The position numbers and the translations under genes were made by a program. The notes under the pieces were generated by a model that was not told the DNA's origin, ran no database searches, and saw only the letters and a program-made list of their open reading frames with translations. A stretch of DNA of 64,000 nt from Aliivibrio sp. S3MY1 (GTDB taxonomy: Bacteria; Pseudomonadota; Gammaproteobacteria; Enterobacterales; Vibrionaceae), in assembly GCF_028765575.1 (NCBI RefSeq), contig NZ_JARACO010000001.1, positions 354,988 to 418,987 of the forward strand, written 5' to 3'. Below are positions 54,948 to 63,842 of the stretch, in pieces; the first letter of the stretch is position 1, and every line of letters begins with the position of its first letter.

Positions 54948-54977
54948 AAATACCGTCTATTGAGACGGTATTTTTGT
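54948..54977 (+). terminator. Terminator of the small secreted peptide gene
   Basis: Stem aaataccgtct/agacggtattt around ATTG with a T-run. Confidence 0.85.
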
Positions 54978-55341
54978 ATATGAGATAGATTTAAAATAAA
55001 TCTATTTAGGACGGATTTTCTAAGCTGCTGGAACAGTAGTGAGTAACGGCGTTCGCACTTCGTGCCAGTTATTTTCAGCGCATCTTTTTTGCAAACAGCG
55101 CAAACAAAGTGCGTCAACCATCGGTATTCAGCAATAAAGTTCTGATGATGCTAATAGCTTAGAGCAAATATCATTACTTGTTTCACATTATGTAATAATT
55201 AAATTTGATATCCTACTGCCATCCAATACGTCTCTGCTCAGAACCCAATAAAATCCATATAAGTTTGATGGCATGTTTGAAATTCTACCAATGCCAAGCA
55301 AATAACATGTAATGATAAAACCGCTCTATTGTGGGTAATGA

Positions 55342-55373
55342 AATGCCAGTCAGTTAAGTTGACTGGCATTTTT
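55342..55373 (+). terminator. Orphan terminator upstream of the AAA ATPase
   Basis: A perfect 11-bp stem (aatgccagtca 342-352, tgactggcatt 360-370) plus a T-run. No annotated gene ends just before it, so it may close an unannotated RNA or a lost gene. Confidence 0.7.
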
Positions 55374-55693
55374 AGTTTAGTGGAGTTAGGAAGCGCTTAT
55401 TGGCTGATACGAATGTGTTAGCGTAAGCAAGCTAGAGCATTTGTTTATATTGGTTCACTCTAGTCTAGTTGATGATCGAGTTAGCTCAATAAAAGTAGTA
55501 TATGTTACTTGTTTTTGGATAATTGTGAGCTACACGATTTACTGAATTAGTAAGTAATGGATTAAGTATTGCGAGAATCCTTGCGTAAATACCCAAAATC
55601 ATAGGAACTGATCTATGTCACTGCTTTTCTAGGTGAGAAGCATAATAATGTAACTGGTTGCAACTATGCATTAAATTATAAAAGAGCTAAAAA

Positions 55694-57910
55694 ATGATTA
55701 ACACCATAACATTAAAAGGTGTAGCTAGTTACTCACCAACTTCGCCAGTGGTTATTCGAACTGACAGCAAGAAGATTAACCTGTTTTATGGTTTAAATGG
55801 CTCTGGCAAGTCTACAATAGGTAAATTTTTACATTCTCCTGAGCTACCAGAATACCGAAACTGTTCCATTCAGCCCAGTGAGTTGGATGAAGATATCTTA
55901 GTTTACAATCAAGAGTTTATACGTAGTAACTTCTATGAAATTCCAGACTTTCAGGGTGTTTTCACTTTGAGCGAAGAAAACAAAGAAGCCGAAGAAGCAA
56001 TTGAAGAAGCAACAGGGAATATCGCTCACCTAAGTCAAAACATCGAGGTTTCCGAAACAAAGAAAAATCGCAAAAAAAGTGACATAGAGAATGAAGAGAC
56101 TTCACTAAAGGAATCAGTCTGGAAAGCAAAAAGCATATATGAAAATGGTGCATTAGATTTTTGTTTAGATGGTTTACGGAGAAACAAAGTTGGTTTTCTG
56201 AACAAGGTCAGATCAAGTAGTGGAAGTGTCACATCTACAATTGAATCACTGCAAAAAGAGGCTCGTGAGCTATCTGGACAAGACGGTAGTCTACGCCCAA
56301 GCGTACCCAAGATTAACCTTGAAGTCAGTAGCTTTGAAAATAATCCGATTTTGACTCAAGTTATTGTGGGATCTAAGGACTCATATCTATCCGGTGTAGT
56401 CGAACAGCTGGGCAATTCTGACTGGGTAAAATCAGGTCTGGAATACATGAAACCCGATAATCCGTGTCCTTTCTGCCAACAAGAGTTAAGCTCATCGATT
56501 ACTGAAGCGATCAATCAACTATTTGACGAGACATACTCCAACAAAGTCAGCCAGATAGAAGGGTTATCTAGCAGCTACAGAGCTTTAGTTGAGGATATTG
56601 AGAGCAAATTATTGGCTCCAGTATACACCTTTGAAGACGATGTAATTACATATGGCTTCGTAGATAAAAGAGAGCTACTGCTTGAAAAGTTATCAGCCAA
56701 CTTGTCTCAAATTGACCTTAAAATCAGAAACCCAAGTACGGTAGTTATGCTTACCGATACGAGTGCTCTAGTGGCAGATGTTAATATTGCGATAGCCGAT
56801 ATACAAAGAGATATAGATCTATTCAACGATAGGATCAGAAACAAGAAAAGCCATTTGGATCGAATAGCTTCGGAGTTTTGGATAATCTTGAATGGGCAGT
56901 TTAGTGCCCTTATCGCAGCTTCAGATGAAAAGGTTAACGACCTTCAAGATGAAGTAAAACAAATATCCGATGAAATCGAGTTGTTTCGTAGCCAAAAGAT
57001 TACTCAAACAAATATCATTACTGAAAATCAGAAAAAAATAACTAACATTGATTCATCGATAAACAATATCAATGAACAACTTGCTGAGCTAGGTATACAT
57101 AGTTTTAAAATTGTTAAAGTAGCAGACGATCAGCAACGTTACAAAATTGCCCGTCCTACAGGTGAAAGTGTTGATGTATATAACACCCTTAGTGAAGGAG
57201 AAAAAACACTCATTAGCTTCCTTTACTTTTTAGAGTGTGCTTCAGGTTCAACAAACGAATCCTCTCCTGTTTTGCTGAACAACCGAATCGTTGTAATTGA
57301 TGATCCTATTTCTAGCTTGTCACACAACTATGTCTATGACGTTGCAGCCCTGATACATCACAAAGTCTTTAGCGAAAACTTCAAACAAGTTTTCCTTTTG
57401 ACACATAACCTATTCTTTTTCCACGAATTACTGATGCTCAAGAACGCATCTAACAAATGTCCTGCTGGATATAAACTGTTTAGAGTTGCCAAATCGCAGT
57501 TTAGCCTCGTTCATGATTTAAAGAGGGATGAACTTCAAAATGATTACCAGATGTATTGGCAAGTCGTCAAAGACAGCACTTCTAATCCAAGCTACGCACA
57601 CATGTTACCCAACGCGATGAGAAATATACTGGAGCACTACTTCAATTTTGTTCATAAGAAAGAGTCATTAAAGCAAACATTGGAGCAATTAGGGCAAACA
57701 GAGTCAGATTTTAAACCTCTATTTAGGTACATAAATAGGGAGTCCCATTCTGATTCGATTAACCTAGTTGATTTTGAAAGGATCAATGCTGAAAGATACA
57801 TTGAAAAATTCAAACAGATATTTGTAGAAACTGGTTTCGAAGAACACTACAACAGCATGATGGGGATTGAAAGCAGTGCTGAGGTTGTCGCAGAGGCAGA
57901 ACCTGCTTAA
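55694..57910 (+). CDS. AAA_13 ATPase with zinc-hook, RloC/PrrC-like putative anticodon nuclease
   Basis: 738 residues. An ABC-type SMC-like ATPase: Walker A GLNGSGKST (33-41), signature LSEGEKT (499-505), Walker B VVIDDP (533-538) and H-loop LLTHN (568-572). Two coiled coils flank a CPFC zinc-hook motif (Cys258, Cys261). The C-terminus has R643-x4-H648 with E647 and H685, resembling the HEPN/PrrC-type Arg-Glu-His nuclease centre. RloC proteins combine exactly these parts and cleave tRNA during phage attack. The gene stands alone, with weak AGAG before the ATG, and is flanked by non-coding or broken DNA. Nuclease activity is inferred. Confidence 0.65.
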   Translation: MINTITLKGVASYSPTSPVVIRTDSKKINLFYGLNGSGKSTIGKFLHSPELPEYRNCSIQPSELDEDILVYNQEFIRSNFYEIPDFQGVFTLSEENKEAEEAIEEATGNIAHLSQNIEVSETKKNRKKSDIENEETSLKESVWKAKSIYENGALDFCLDGLRRNKVGFLNKVRSSSGSVTSTIESLQKEARELSGQDGSLRPSVPKINLEVSSFENNPILTQVIVGSKDSYLSGVVEQLGNSDWVKSGLEYMKPDNPCPFCQQELSSSITEAINQLFDETYSNKVSQIEGLSSSYRALVEDIESKLLAPVYTFEDDVITYGFVDKRELLLEKLSANLSQIDLKIRNPSTVVMLTDTSALVADVNIAIADIQRDIDLFNDRIRNKKSHLDRIASEFWIILNGQFSALIAASDEKVNDLQDEVKQISDEIELFRSQKITQTNIITENQKKITNIDSSINNINEQLAELGIHSFKIVKVADDQQRYKIARPTGESVDVYNTLSEGEKTLISFLYFLECASGSTNESSPVLLNNRIVVIDDPISSLSHNYVYDVAALIHHKVFSENFKQVFLLTHNLFFFHELLMLKNASNKCPAGYKLFRVAKSQFSLVHDLKRDELQNDYQMYWQVVKDSTSNPSYAHMLPNAMRNILEHYFNFVHKKESLKQTLEQLGQTESDFKPLFRYINRESHSDSINLVDFERINAERYIEKFKQIFVETGFEEHYNSMMGIESSAEVVAEAEPA

Positions 57911-58436
57911 TTGAAGTTGGATGGGGCTACCGATGACACTTATCGTCTAGGGAGTGAGCGGAGATGTTGACATACATCTTCCCATTTTCCTAGGCGATAG
58001 CGTTGATATTTTCTAACGTTGACCACTTTAGTTTTCATGTTAGCCACCTCGCATATCTGCGACAGTGATAGTCACTGACAACTCTTGCAAACCATTTACA
58101 AGCTGTAACTGTTGCATTCGTTGTTGGTAGTAGGCGGTAGCCCCAGCACATTTATAGCAAATTCAGATGTTTATATCCACAATAAAATGAATGCACGGTA
58201 TCAGTTTTTTGTTGTGAAACCATAAATTATCGTAAGGCAAAAATGCTAAGTTGAAGGTCGCTCCCTTTACTGTAACGCGCGTTTTGGGCATACATAATTC
58301 ACGGAACAGGTTGTTTCGCAATTGAACAACAGGCTGGTTGTCCAAATAAATCTTTATAGTGATTTCTAGCGTTTCAAACACGTATCGAAGCAATAGCAAA
58401 TTAGCTATTACCCCAACGTCTTAAATCGTATTAACC
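57911..58436. other. Degenerate region between the AAA ATPase and SET transporter genes
   Basis: No complete gene is supported. On the minus strand there are three coding-like pieces: a short frame ending at 58040-58042 (MQQLQLVNGL...), a 32-codon frame at 57940-58038 with a strong Shine-Dalgarno, and a 78-codon frame at 58163-58399. It is probably the decayed remains of an element or the right edge of an inserted segment. Confidence 0.5.
57940..58038 (-). CDS. Possible truncated small ORF
   Basis: A 32-codon frame beginning MKTKVVNVRKYQRYR has GAGGTGGC seven bases upstream. It overlaps nothing and follows the broken frame that stops at 58040-58042. The basic, Arg/Tyr-rich content is unlike its neighbours. 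It may be the surviving N-terminus of a larger mobile-element protein; no family is recognised. Confidence 0.35.
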   Translation of the reverse strand: MKTKVVNVRKYQRYRLGKWEDVCQHLRSLPRR

Positions 58437-59642
58437 CTAAACCTCTCCAGCCACCGCACATTGGCCTTCAATCATCACCTTCTGTTTCTTCTCTAGCATT
58501 TCAAACACAATCAGCAACACAGCAGCTATAATCGCACCAACAAAGCATAAATACAGTGCGCTGTAGTAGTTGTATAACTCACCCACAATACCCACCATCA
58601 CGCTTGATACCAAGACACTGATGTTCAACATGTTTGAGAACAGGGTAGAGGCCGTGCCTAATCGGTCTTTCATCATGTCTTGCAGTGCGACCATGCCAAG
58701 CGTGGCACATACACCAATGAAGAATCCATTAAGTATTTGAGCAATCAGCATGCCTGTAAAACTGGTGGCTGAAAGCATAACAAGAAAGAACATGGCACCA
58801 GATATCACACCAAGTGTCATCACTCTGGTTGTGCCTAGTTTTTCAGCCATTTTACCTGCCCCAAGCATCACAGGGATCTCGCAAGCTGCTGCCATACCAA
58901 ACATTAAGCCTAACCAACTCACATCAACTTGCAGCTCTTGTGAAAGATACAAAGGCATACTGGTGATGTATAAATTATTGGCAGAAAACGCACACACAAT
59001 AATGAAGCAATAGAGAATTACCATACGACCTAAGGGTTTATGCTCAACAACGGTTGCTGTTCGTTCTTCTTTTGTCACCACATTATCAGGGATCAACTTA
59101 GCGATGATGAGTATTGCGATAGCGACCGTAATCGCAGAGACCGCAAACGCTGCACTAAAGCCAAATTGTGCTTTCAGCATGAACGCCGCAGGTGGACCAA
59201 ATACCCACGCAATGGCAAGGCCTGCACGCATTTTGGCTAAAAAACTGGTGCTGTTGGCGACGTGTCTGTCACCATATTCTCGACCTAGAGCAAACAGTTG
59301 ACCAAAAGAAGCGCCACTGATGCTACCAAAGACCACGGCCATGGTAATCGCTAACCAATAATCACGAATAACGGTAAAACTGGCGACCAAAATTAAGTAA
59401 CTTGCTAAAGAGACAATCAGAATGGTTTTACGGTTCCAATGCGTGTCTGAGCGTTTGGCAATAAACTGAGATACGATCACAGAGCTGCTGACAGCAAGCG
59501 TCATATACAGACTTAACATCATTGGTGATGCGCCCAACTCCTCTACAATAAACAAGCTTGATAGTGGGTAAAAAAATGCACTACAAAGTCCGGTAATAAA
59601 GGCGATAAAAATAAACAAAAATGTCTTCTTGTTTTGCGGCAT
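58437..59642 (-). CDS. SET-family sugar efflux MFS transporter
   Basis: 401 residues with 12 membrane helices. It matches the sugar efflux (SetA/SotB) branch: FYPLSSLFIVEELGASPMMLSLYMT, SGASFGQLFALGREYG and FLAKMRAGLAIAWVFGPPAAF. Such proteins export sugars or analogues and relieve sugar-phosphate stress; the substrate here is unknown. GGAGC is well placed before the ATG. An AraC regulator is divergent (205 bp), a likely controller. No terminator with a good T-run is evident downstream. Confidence 0.85.
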   Translation of the reverse strand: MPQNKKTFLFIFIAFITGLCSAFFYPLSSLFIVEELGASPMMLSLYMTLAVSSSVIVSQFIAKRSDTHWNRKTILIVSLASYLILVASFTVIRDYWLAITMAVVFGSISGASFGQLFALGREYGDRHVANSTSFLAKMRAGLAIAWVFGPPAAFMLKAQFGFSAAFAVSAITVAIAILIIAKLIPDNVVTKEERTATVVEHKPLGRMVILYCFIIVCAFSANNLYITSMPLYLSQELQVDVSWLGLMFGMAAACEIPVMLGAGKMAEKLGTTRVMTLGVISGAMFFLVMLSATSFTGMLIAQILNGFFIGVCATLGMVALQDMMKDRLGTASTLFSNMLNISVLVSSVMVGIVGELYNYYSALYLCFVGAIIAAVLLIVFEMLEKKQKVMIEGQCAVAGEV

Positions 59643-59847
59643 AGTGAAGCTCCAGTGTACGAAAGAGAAAGTGGTTGAACCGTTTTATTTAGGCGTAGTC
59701 TACTCAATGATAGGGAAGGTGAGTGATGTTATTCGAGCTACCTCTAATACTATTCAGTCATTTTGCTCTCTTTCTTTGACAGGTGACGCTTACACGATTA
59801 GCCTGAGAGTGACTTATTTAGAGTGGTATTAACCGTTAAGGCCAAAC

Positions 59848-60735
59848 ATGAAACCATTTAAAGAACACGTGCAAAATGTACCTAGTTTTGATTGGATAGT
59901 AAGAGAATTTCATTGTCGTGTAGAAGACAATGAGTTTGCGTGCTCTTGGCATTATCATTCTGAATATGAATTGGTGTTGTATCTAGACCCTGATGAGGCA
60001 TTTCAAGGCAGTTATTTTGCAGGGGATGCGATTGGTGATATCCATCATAATTCTCTGCTTCTTTATGGGCCGGGTTTACCTCATATGGTGGCAGGACGAA
60101 GCGTAAAATTAGAGCAGTCAAAGCATCAGACTTTAATTGTTTGGTTTGCTCATCATTGGGTTGAGCGCTTAATGGCACTGATCCCTGAAGCGAGAAACTT
60201 AAAGCGGTTATTAGATAATTCTGCTTATGGCTTATCGTTTAGCCCAGAAACCGCACATAAGATGTCAGAATTATTAAAACACGCCAATACGTTAGATCGT
60301 CATTTACAGGCGATAAAAGTGATTGAGATATTAGTCAGTCTTGCTGATGATACGAAGGCAAAAAAGCTATCAACCACACCTTATCGAATTAAGCCGCTTT
60401 CGGATGATTCTGAATTAAACCATCGAATTGAGCGAGCAACTCGTTATATAGAAACGTATTATGGTGATGCAATTAAGATCTCTGATTTATGTAAGCGACT
60501 TCATATGAGTGAAAGCTCGGCTTATCGAATGTTTGAGAAGCATTATGGAATGAGTTTTTCTGATCATCTAAAGCAATACCGTATTGGTAAAGCGTGTGAG
60601 CTGTTAGCGAGTACTAACTTTCCTATCGCATTAGTGGCAGAAAAAACGGGATTTAAAAATATTTCTAATTTTAATCGCCAGTTTAAAGAGCTAAAAATGA
60701 TGACACCGAGTGAGTTTCGACGTCGATTTAATTAG
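59848..60735 (+). CDS. AraC/XylS-family regulator
   Basis: 295 residues. An N-terminal cupin-like sensor domain (CSWHYHSEYELVLYLD, GLPHMVAGR) precedes two helix-turn-helix units (ISDLCKRLHMSESSAYRMFEKHYGMSF and IALVAEKTGFKNISNFNRQFKELKMMTPSEFRRRF). It belongs to the sugar- or metabolite-responsive AraC class. AAGG precedes the ATG. It is divergent from the SET transporter, suggesting it senses the same substrate. Confidence 0.88.
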   Translation: MKPFKEHVQNVPSFDWIVREFHCRVEDNEFACSWHYHSEYELVLYLDPDEAFQGSYFAGDAIGDIHHNSLLLYGPGLPHMVAGRSVKLEQSKHQTLIVWFAHHWVERLMALIPEARNLKRLLDNSAYGLSFSPETAHKMSELLKHANTLDRHLQAIKVIEILVSLADDTKAKKLSTTPYRIKPLSDDSELNHRIERATRYIETYYGDAIKISDLCKRLHMSESSAYRMFEKHYGMSFSDHLKQYRIGKACELLASTNFPIALVAEKTGFKNISNFNRQFKELKMMTPSEFRRRFN

Positions 60736-60807
60736 ATAAGAACGTTGGGTGGAATAGGTAAAATAGCGCTATCTTGAGTATCTTTAAGATGATTAAATTA
60801 AGATCAT

Positions 60808-60835
60808 AAAAAAGGCCGCAAGTAGCGACCTTTAA
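60808..60835 (-). terminator. Terminator of the delta-carbonic anhydrase gene
   Basis: On the minus strand aaaggtcgc-tactt-gcggccttt (one G-T pair) is followed by TTT. It is 16 bases beyond the stop at 60852. Confidence 0.75.
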
Positions 60836-60851
60836 ATAGATAGGATGACAG

Positions 60852-61688
60852 TTAGTGCCCGGAAGAAAGTAGATCTGGATTCGTCACTAGGTTTCTTACA
60901 CCATGGGCGTGATCTTCTTTAAAGTCATTTTCTGTTAACCATTCAGCGACAGAGCTAATATTAACTTTAGTCACTTGCGGTCTAACGCTCCAAGTAACTT
61001 GCAGAGGAGAGCCTTGCTCATTATAGCTAGGCCCTGTTGTTGAACCTGCGTATTGAATTGGTTTTCCTGTATTAGCTGGAATGTTCACGGCTTGGTAATA
61101 GCCTGATTTTTTAGCGTATTCAGTTAAATACTCAAAATCCTGAGCTGAACTATCATTAACTAAAACATACACTTGTGTTTCTACACGTAATTGTGGATTG
61201 CCAATTGAGTCAGATAAACATGCACCAAGTGTTGGGCCAGGCTTAACGTTAGCCGTGGTATGAACATAATGCACTTCAATGGTATCGCCAGACTGTAGAG
61301 AGCCATTTTTGTGATTAAATGGTTTTAGTTCTGCTTTACTTAACTTGCCGTTATACGCATAGCCAGTATTGCTGCCTTTTCCATCGCCATTGCCAACGTA
61401 GGTGGTAAACTCGCCACCTTTATGCTCTGCATTTTTATGGAAATGAATGTTACATAAATTCATTTGAGTATATTCTGGCGCTAATCCAAATAGACGTTGA
61501 TTATTGCCAGTTAAGTTATCGATATCTCTAGGGGATTGAGGACCAAATCCTTTACCATCAGTATTCTTTGCTAGAGCCGCGTTCTGTTCAGTAATGATAT
61601 GATCATTAACTGCTTTATTTGTATCCGCAAAGGCTGCGGCAGTCGTGCTCATAAAAACAAGTGAAGTAACCAGTAATTTTGCTTTCAT
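60852..61688 (-). CDS. Delta-class (CA_like) carbonic anhydrase, secreted
   Basis: 278 residues with a Sec signal peptide (~22). The core NLCNIHFHKNAEHKGGEF is the signature of the CA_like/delta-class carbonic anhydrases. It gives metal-ligand candidates His82, His84 and His140 (VHYVH), and a likely disulfide Cys79-Cys157. The enzyme would interconvert CO2 and bicarbonate in the periplasm. It has a divergent LysR gene with a palindromic operator candidate between them and a terminator at the end. The family match is good; catalysis is inferred. Confidence 0.78.
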   Translation of the reverse strand: MKAKLLVTSLVFMSTTAAAFADTNKAVNDHIITEQNAALAKNTDGKGFGPQSPRDIDNLTGNNQRLFGLAPEYTQMNLCNIHFHKNAEHKGGEFTTYVGNGDGKGSNTGYAYNGKLSKAELKPFNHKNGSLQSGDTIEVHYVHTTANVKPGPTLGACLSDSIGNPQLRVETQVYVLVNDSSAQDFEYLTEYAKKSGYYQAVNIPANTGKPIQYAGSTTGPSYNEQGSPLQVTWSVRPQVTKVNISSVAEWLTENDFKEDHAHGVRNLVTNPDLLSSGH

Positions 61689-61764
61689 AAATATAGATAT
61701 CCAATCGTGATAACATTATCAAAATAAATGTACATAATAATTAGATATCATAAAATAAAAAGAA

Positions 61765-61791
61765 TGTAACATTGGTGCTCATAATGTTACA
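61765..61791. promoter_or_regulatory. Candidate LysR operator between the carbonic anhydrase and LysR genes
   Basis: tgtaacatt (61765-61773) and aatgttaca (61783-61791) form a perfect 9-bp inverted repeat with a 9-bp spacer, midway between the divergent genes. Another taacattat lies at 61704. This is a good position for autoregulation by the LysR protein. Confidence 0.5.
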
Positions 61792-61943
61792 GATGTAAGT
61801 GATTTGATGATTGCGACTTATTTGCTAATATATTTCTATATAAAATACACATTTTGTTATAAATGGTTCATTTTTTTACTAAAAATATTGATGTGAATAG
61901 AGTGCTGATGTCGATAAAATCGGGATATCGAGTAGGAAGCGAA

Positions 61944-62783
61944 ATGAATTTAAATTTTATCAAACATTTTCTAGCGGTGTATGATTTTGGTAGCGTGACA
62001 AAAGCCGCTGATCATTTGCATATTACCCAGCCTTCAATGAGCAGTGCGATTAAAAAATTTGAAGACAGTTACGGACAGGCGCTATTTTTAAAAGTAGGGC
62101 GATCTCTGGAGCCAACCGATGCGGCTCATTCACTGGCTTATCAAGTGCGCCCGATAATGGAGCAATTGGTGGTGGCGTTAGAATCGCCACGTCGTTTGAT
62201 AATCAGCGCACCAGAAATCGTATTGCAATCTCTGCCTGATATGGACGATGCTTTGCTGACAGAAAGCCCTGCGGTTGAATACCAAATGCTAGATAAAATT
62301 CGCTCGGGTGAAATCGATATCTTAATTGATGATATTACCGTGACGGATTATACCTTTGTGAGTGAGAGCTTAGGTAAATTGGATATTGCCTTTGCGTGTC
62401 GATGCGATCACCCAAGCATTACGGGAAATTCATTAAGTTTGGAGCAATTTAACCAAGCTGAACATGTCATGCTTAAATTGAAAAATGAGAACATGGGGGC
62501 ATTTGAAACCCGCCCTGATGAGATATTTGAGCGTAACATTGTTCGTGAAGTGAGTGGGCCATCTAATCTATTGCTAAGTGTTAGACACACGGATGCGATC
62601 TGCATTGTGGCTGAAAGTATGTTTGGTTTAGCCAAAGAGCTAGGTCTAAAGGTATTGGCGTCGCCTTTTCCACTTCAAGCGTATGAAATTAAACTTATTT
62701 ATCATCGCCGAAATATAAGCAATAAAACGCATCAATATGTACGTCAGCAGATTAAAGCTAGGCTAAGTGAACTGCATCAATAA
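61944..62783 (+). CDS. LysR-family regulator
   Basis: About 279 residues. The HTH (SVTKAADHLHITQPSMSSAIKKFEDSYGQALF) begins at residue ~15 from MNLNFIKHF. The effector domain (IIDEIL-type ILIDDITVTDYTF, GLAKELGLKVLASPF) is LysR-type. AGGAAGCGAA precedes ATG 61944, which fits LysR starts better than the in-frame ATG at 61863. It is divergent from the delta-carbonic anhydrase gene, its probable target. Confidence 0.85.
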   Translation: MNLNFIKHFLAVYDFGSVTKAADHLHITQPSMSSAIKKFEDSYGQALFLKVGRSLEPTDAAHSLAYQVRPIMEQLVVALESPRRLIISAPEIVLQSLPDMDDALLTESPAVEYQMLDKIRSGEIDILIDDITVTDYTFVSESLGKLDIAFACRCDHPSITGNSLSLEQFNQAEHVMLKLKNENMGAFETRPDEIFERNIVREVSGPSNLLLSVRHTDAICIVAESMFGLAKELGLKVLASPFPLQAYEIKLIYHRRNISNKTHQYVRQQIKARLSELHQ

Positions 62784-62928
62784 ATGCATAGATATAAACT
62801 ATGTATCAAATAGTCAGTGACCGATAGTTTCTCGGTATTAAGCATCATAGTATTACCTGATTAAAGTCTAATTACTCTTTAAGGAAAAATTAGATTTATT
62901 TGAATGATAGGTAAACTGGAGTTATTTG

Positions 62929-63012
62929 ATGAAAATTGATAAAGATGTTGTTATTCCTCGTACACTGATTGCCGCTATTATTGCCGTTTTGGTTATTGCC
63001 CCTAATGTGTAG
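62929..63012 (+). CDS. 27-residue single-pass membrane peptide
   Basis: Starts MKIDKDVVIPRTL and continues into a hydrophobic run (IAAIIAVLVIA), a single membrane segment. GGAG sits seven bases before the ATG, which is strong for so short a frame. A hairpin with an A/T-rich stem follows at 63057-63090. It may be a small membrane protein or a leader; no family is known to me. Confidence 0.45.
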   Translation: MKIDKDVVIPRTLIAAIIAVLVIAPNV

Positions 63013-63056
63013 ATTGAGATCTACAGTACGACTAAAATTGATGTTTTTTCTGAATT

Positions 63057-63090
63057 AAGATAATAAAAAAGATCCTTTTTATTATCTTTT
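63057..63090. terminator. AT-rich bidirectional terminator
   Basis: A 13-bp stem (aagataataaaaa 057-069, tttttattatctt 076-088) between the tiny gene and the convergent TetR gene. Confidence 0.6.
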
Positions 63091-63113
63091 CTGCGTTTTC
63101 TTTTCCAGCATAA

Positions 63114-63842
63114 TTAAACCTCAATCTTATGCTTTAGTGGGCATTCAATATCAATCAGAAGATCTGATAATTTAGCAGGGCAAAGCATATCTTCTTTTGC
63201 GACTGCAAACTTAGCAACCATGATTTGATTAAATAAATTCCAGTGTTGTAATAACAGTTTTTCATGGTTATCTGCAAATTGTGGCCAAGCTTCAGACATC
63301 ATTGGGGTTAAGCTTGATGCGCCATGAGCAAAAATCAGCATTTGCCATTTGGTTTCCCAAATATCGAGTTTTCCATCAGGGTTAGCTTGATTGTACTCTT
63401 CAAAAAGATCTTTAAATATTGCTTCAAACTCACACTTGGTTTTTAAGAAGTACTCCAGTAATGCGTTGTCGTCTTGGCGAATGGCATCGGCGATCATTTT
63501 AATTGGCTGTGGGTTCATTAAGGTAAATGCAGACAACTTAACAATGAATAGGTAAATACGATAGCTGGGTGTTTTATCGGTTGGTAGTGATTCGATAATC
63601 GCATCTAAGTAGCTTTGCATATGTTTATCGCAGGAATCACAAATCGCCTTCCAAATCATATCCTTACTACCAAAATGATGACGAATAAGACTGTGGGAAA
63701 CGCCTGCTTTCTCACTGATATTACGCAGTGATACACGCTCGTAACCTAGCTCGCCAAACATCGTTGCCGCAACCATTAAGATTTGACATTTTGTTTGTTC
63801 AGCAGTTTCGGTACTTCTTTTTCCCTGCTTTTTCTCTGTCAT
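63114..63842 (-). CDS. TetR/AcrR-family regulator
   Basis: 242 residues. The N-terminal domain (ILMVAATMFGELGYERVSLRNISEKAGVSHSLIRHHFGSKDMIWKAI) is TetR-type. The long C-terminal ligand domain (~60-242) contains cysteines near 120-140 and 220-235. AAGGGTGAATA precedes the ATG. Its target is not in the window or is its own promoter; the gene that would lie to the right is cut off. Confidence 0.85.
   Translation of the reverse strand: MTEKKQGKRSTETAEQTKCQILMVAATMFGELGYERVSLRNISEKAGVSHSLIRHHFGSKDMIWKAICDSCDKHMQSYLDAIIESLPTDKTPSYRIYLFIVKLSAFTLMNPQPIKMIADAIRQDDNALLEYFLKTKCEFEAIFKDLFEEYNQANPDGKLDIWETKWQMLIFAHGASSLTPMMSEAWPQFADNHEKLLLQHWNLFNQIMVAKFAVAKEDMLCPAKLSDLLIDIECPLKHKIEV

Larger units (their letters stand above)
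54809..55693. other. Non-coding or degenerate region upstream of the AAA ATPase
   Basis: About 885 bases with no complete gene. It contains the terminator of the small peptide gene (54948-54977), patchy minus-strand coding-like sequence at 55017-55125 that is broken by stops, an orphan terminator at 55342-55373, and the promoter area of the ATPase gene. It looks like a decayed insertion boundary. Confidence 0.5.
62784..63113. other. Intergenic region with a tiny membrane-peptide gene
   Basis: Apart from the 27-codon frame at 62929-63012 and the hairpin at 63057-63090, there is nothing else. The left part carries the LysR terminator area, without a clear stem. Confidence 0.5.

Noticed and set aside
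54866..55117. An 83-codon minus-strand frame
   Set aside because: It overlaps a terminator and lacks a start signal; its composition does not resemble a complete protein.
58163..58399. A 78-codon minus-strand frame called as an intact gene
   Set aside because: It has no ribosome-binding site and sits among broken frames; listed only as part of the degenerate region.
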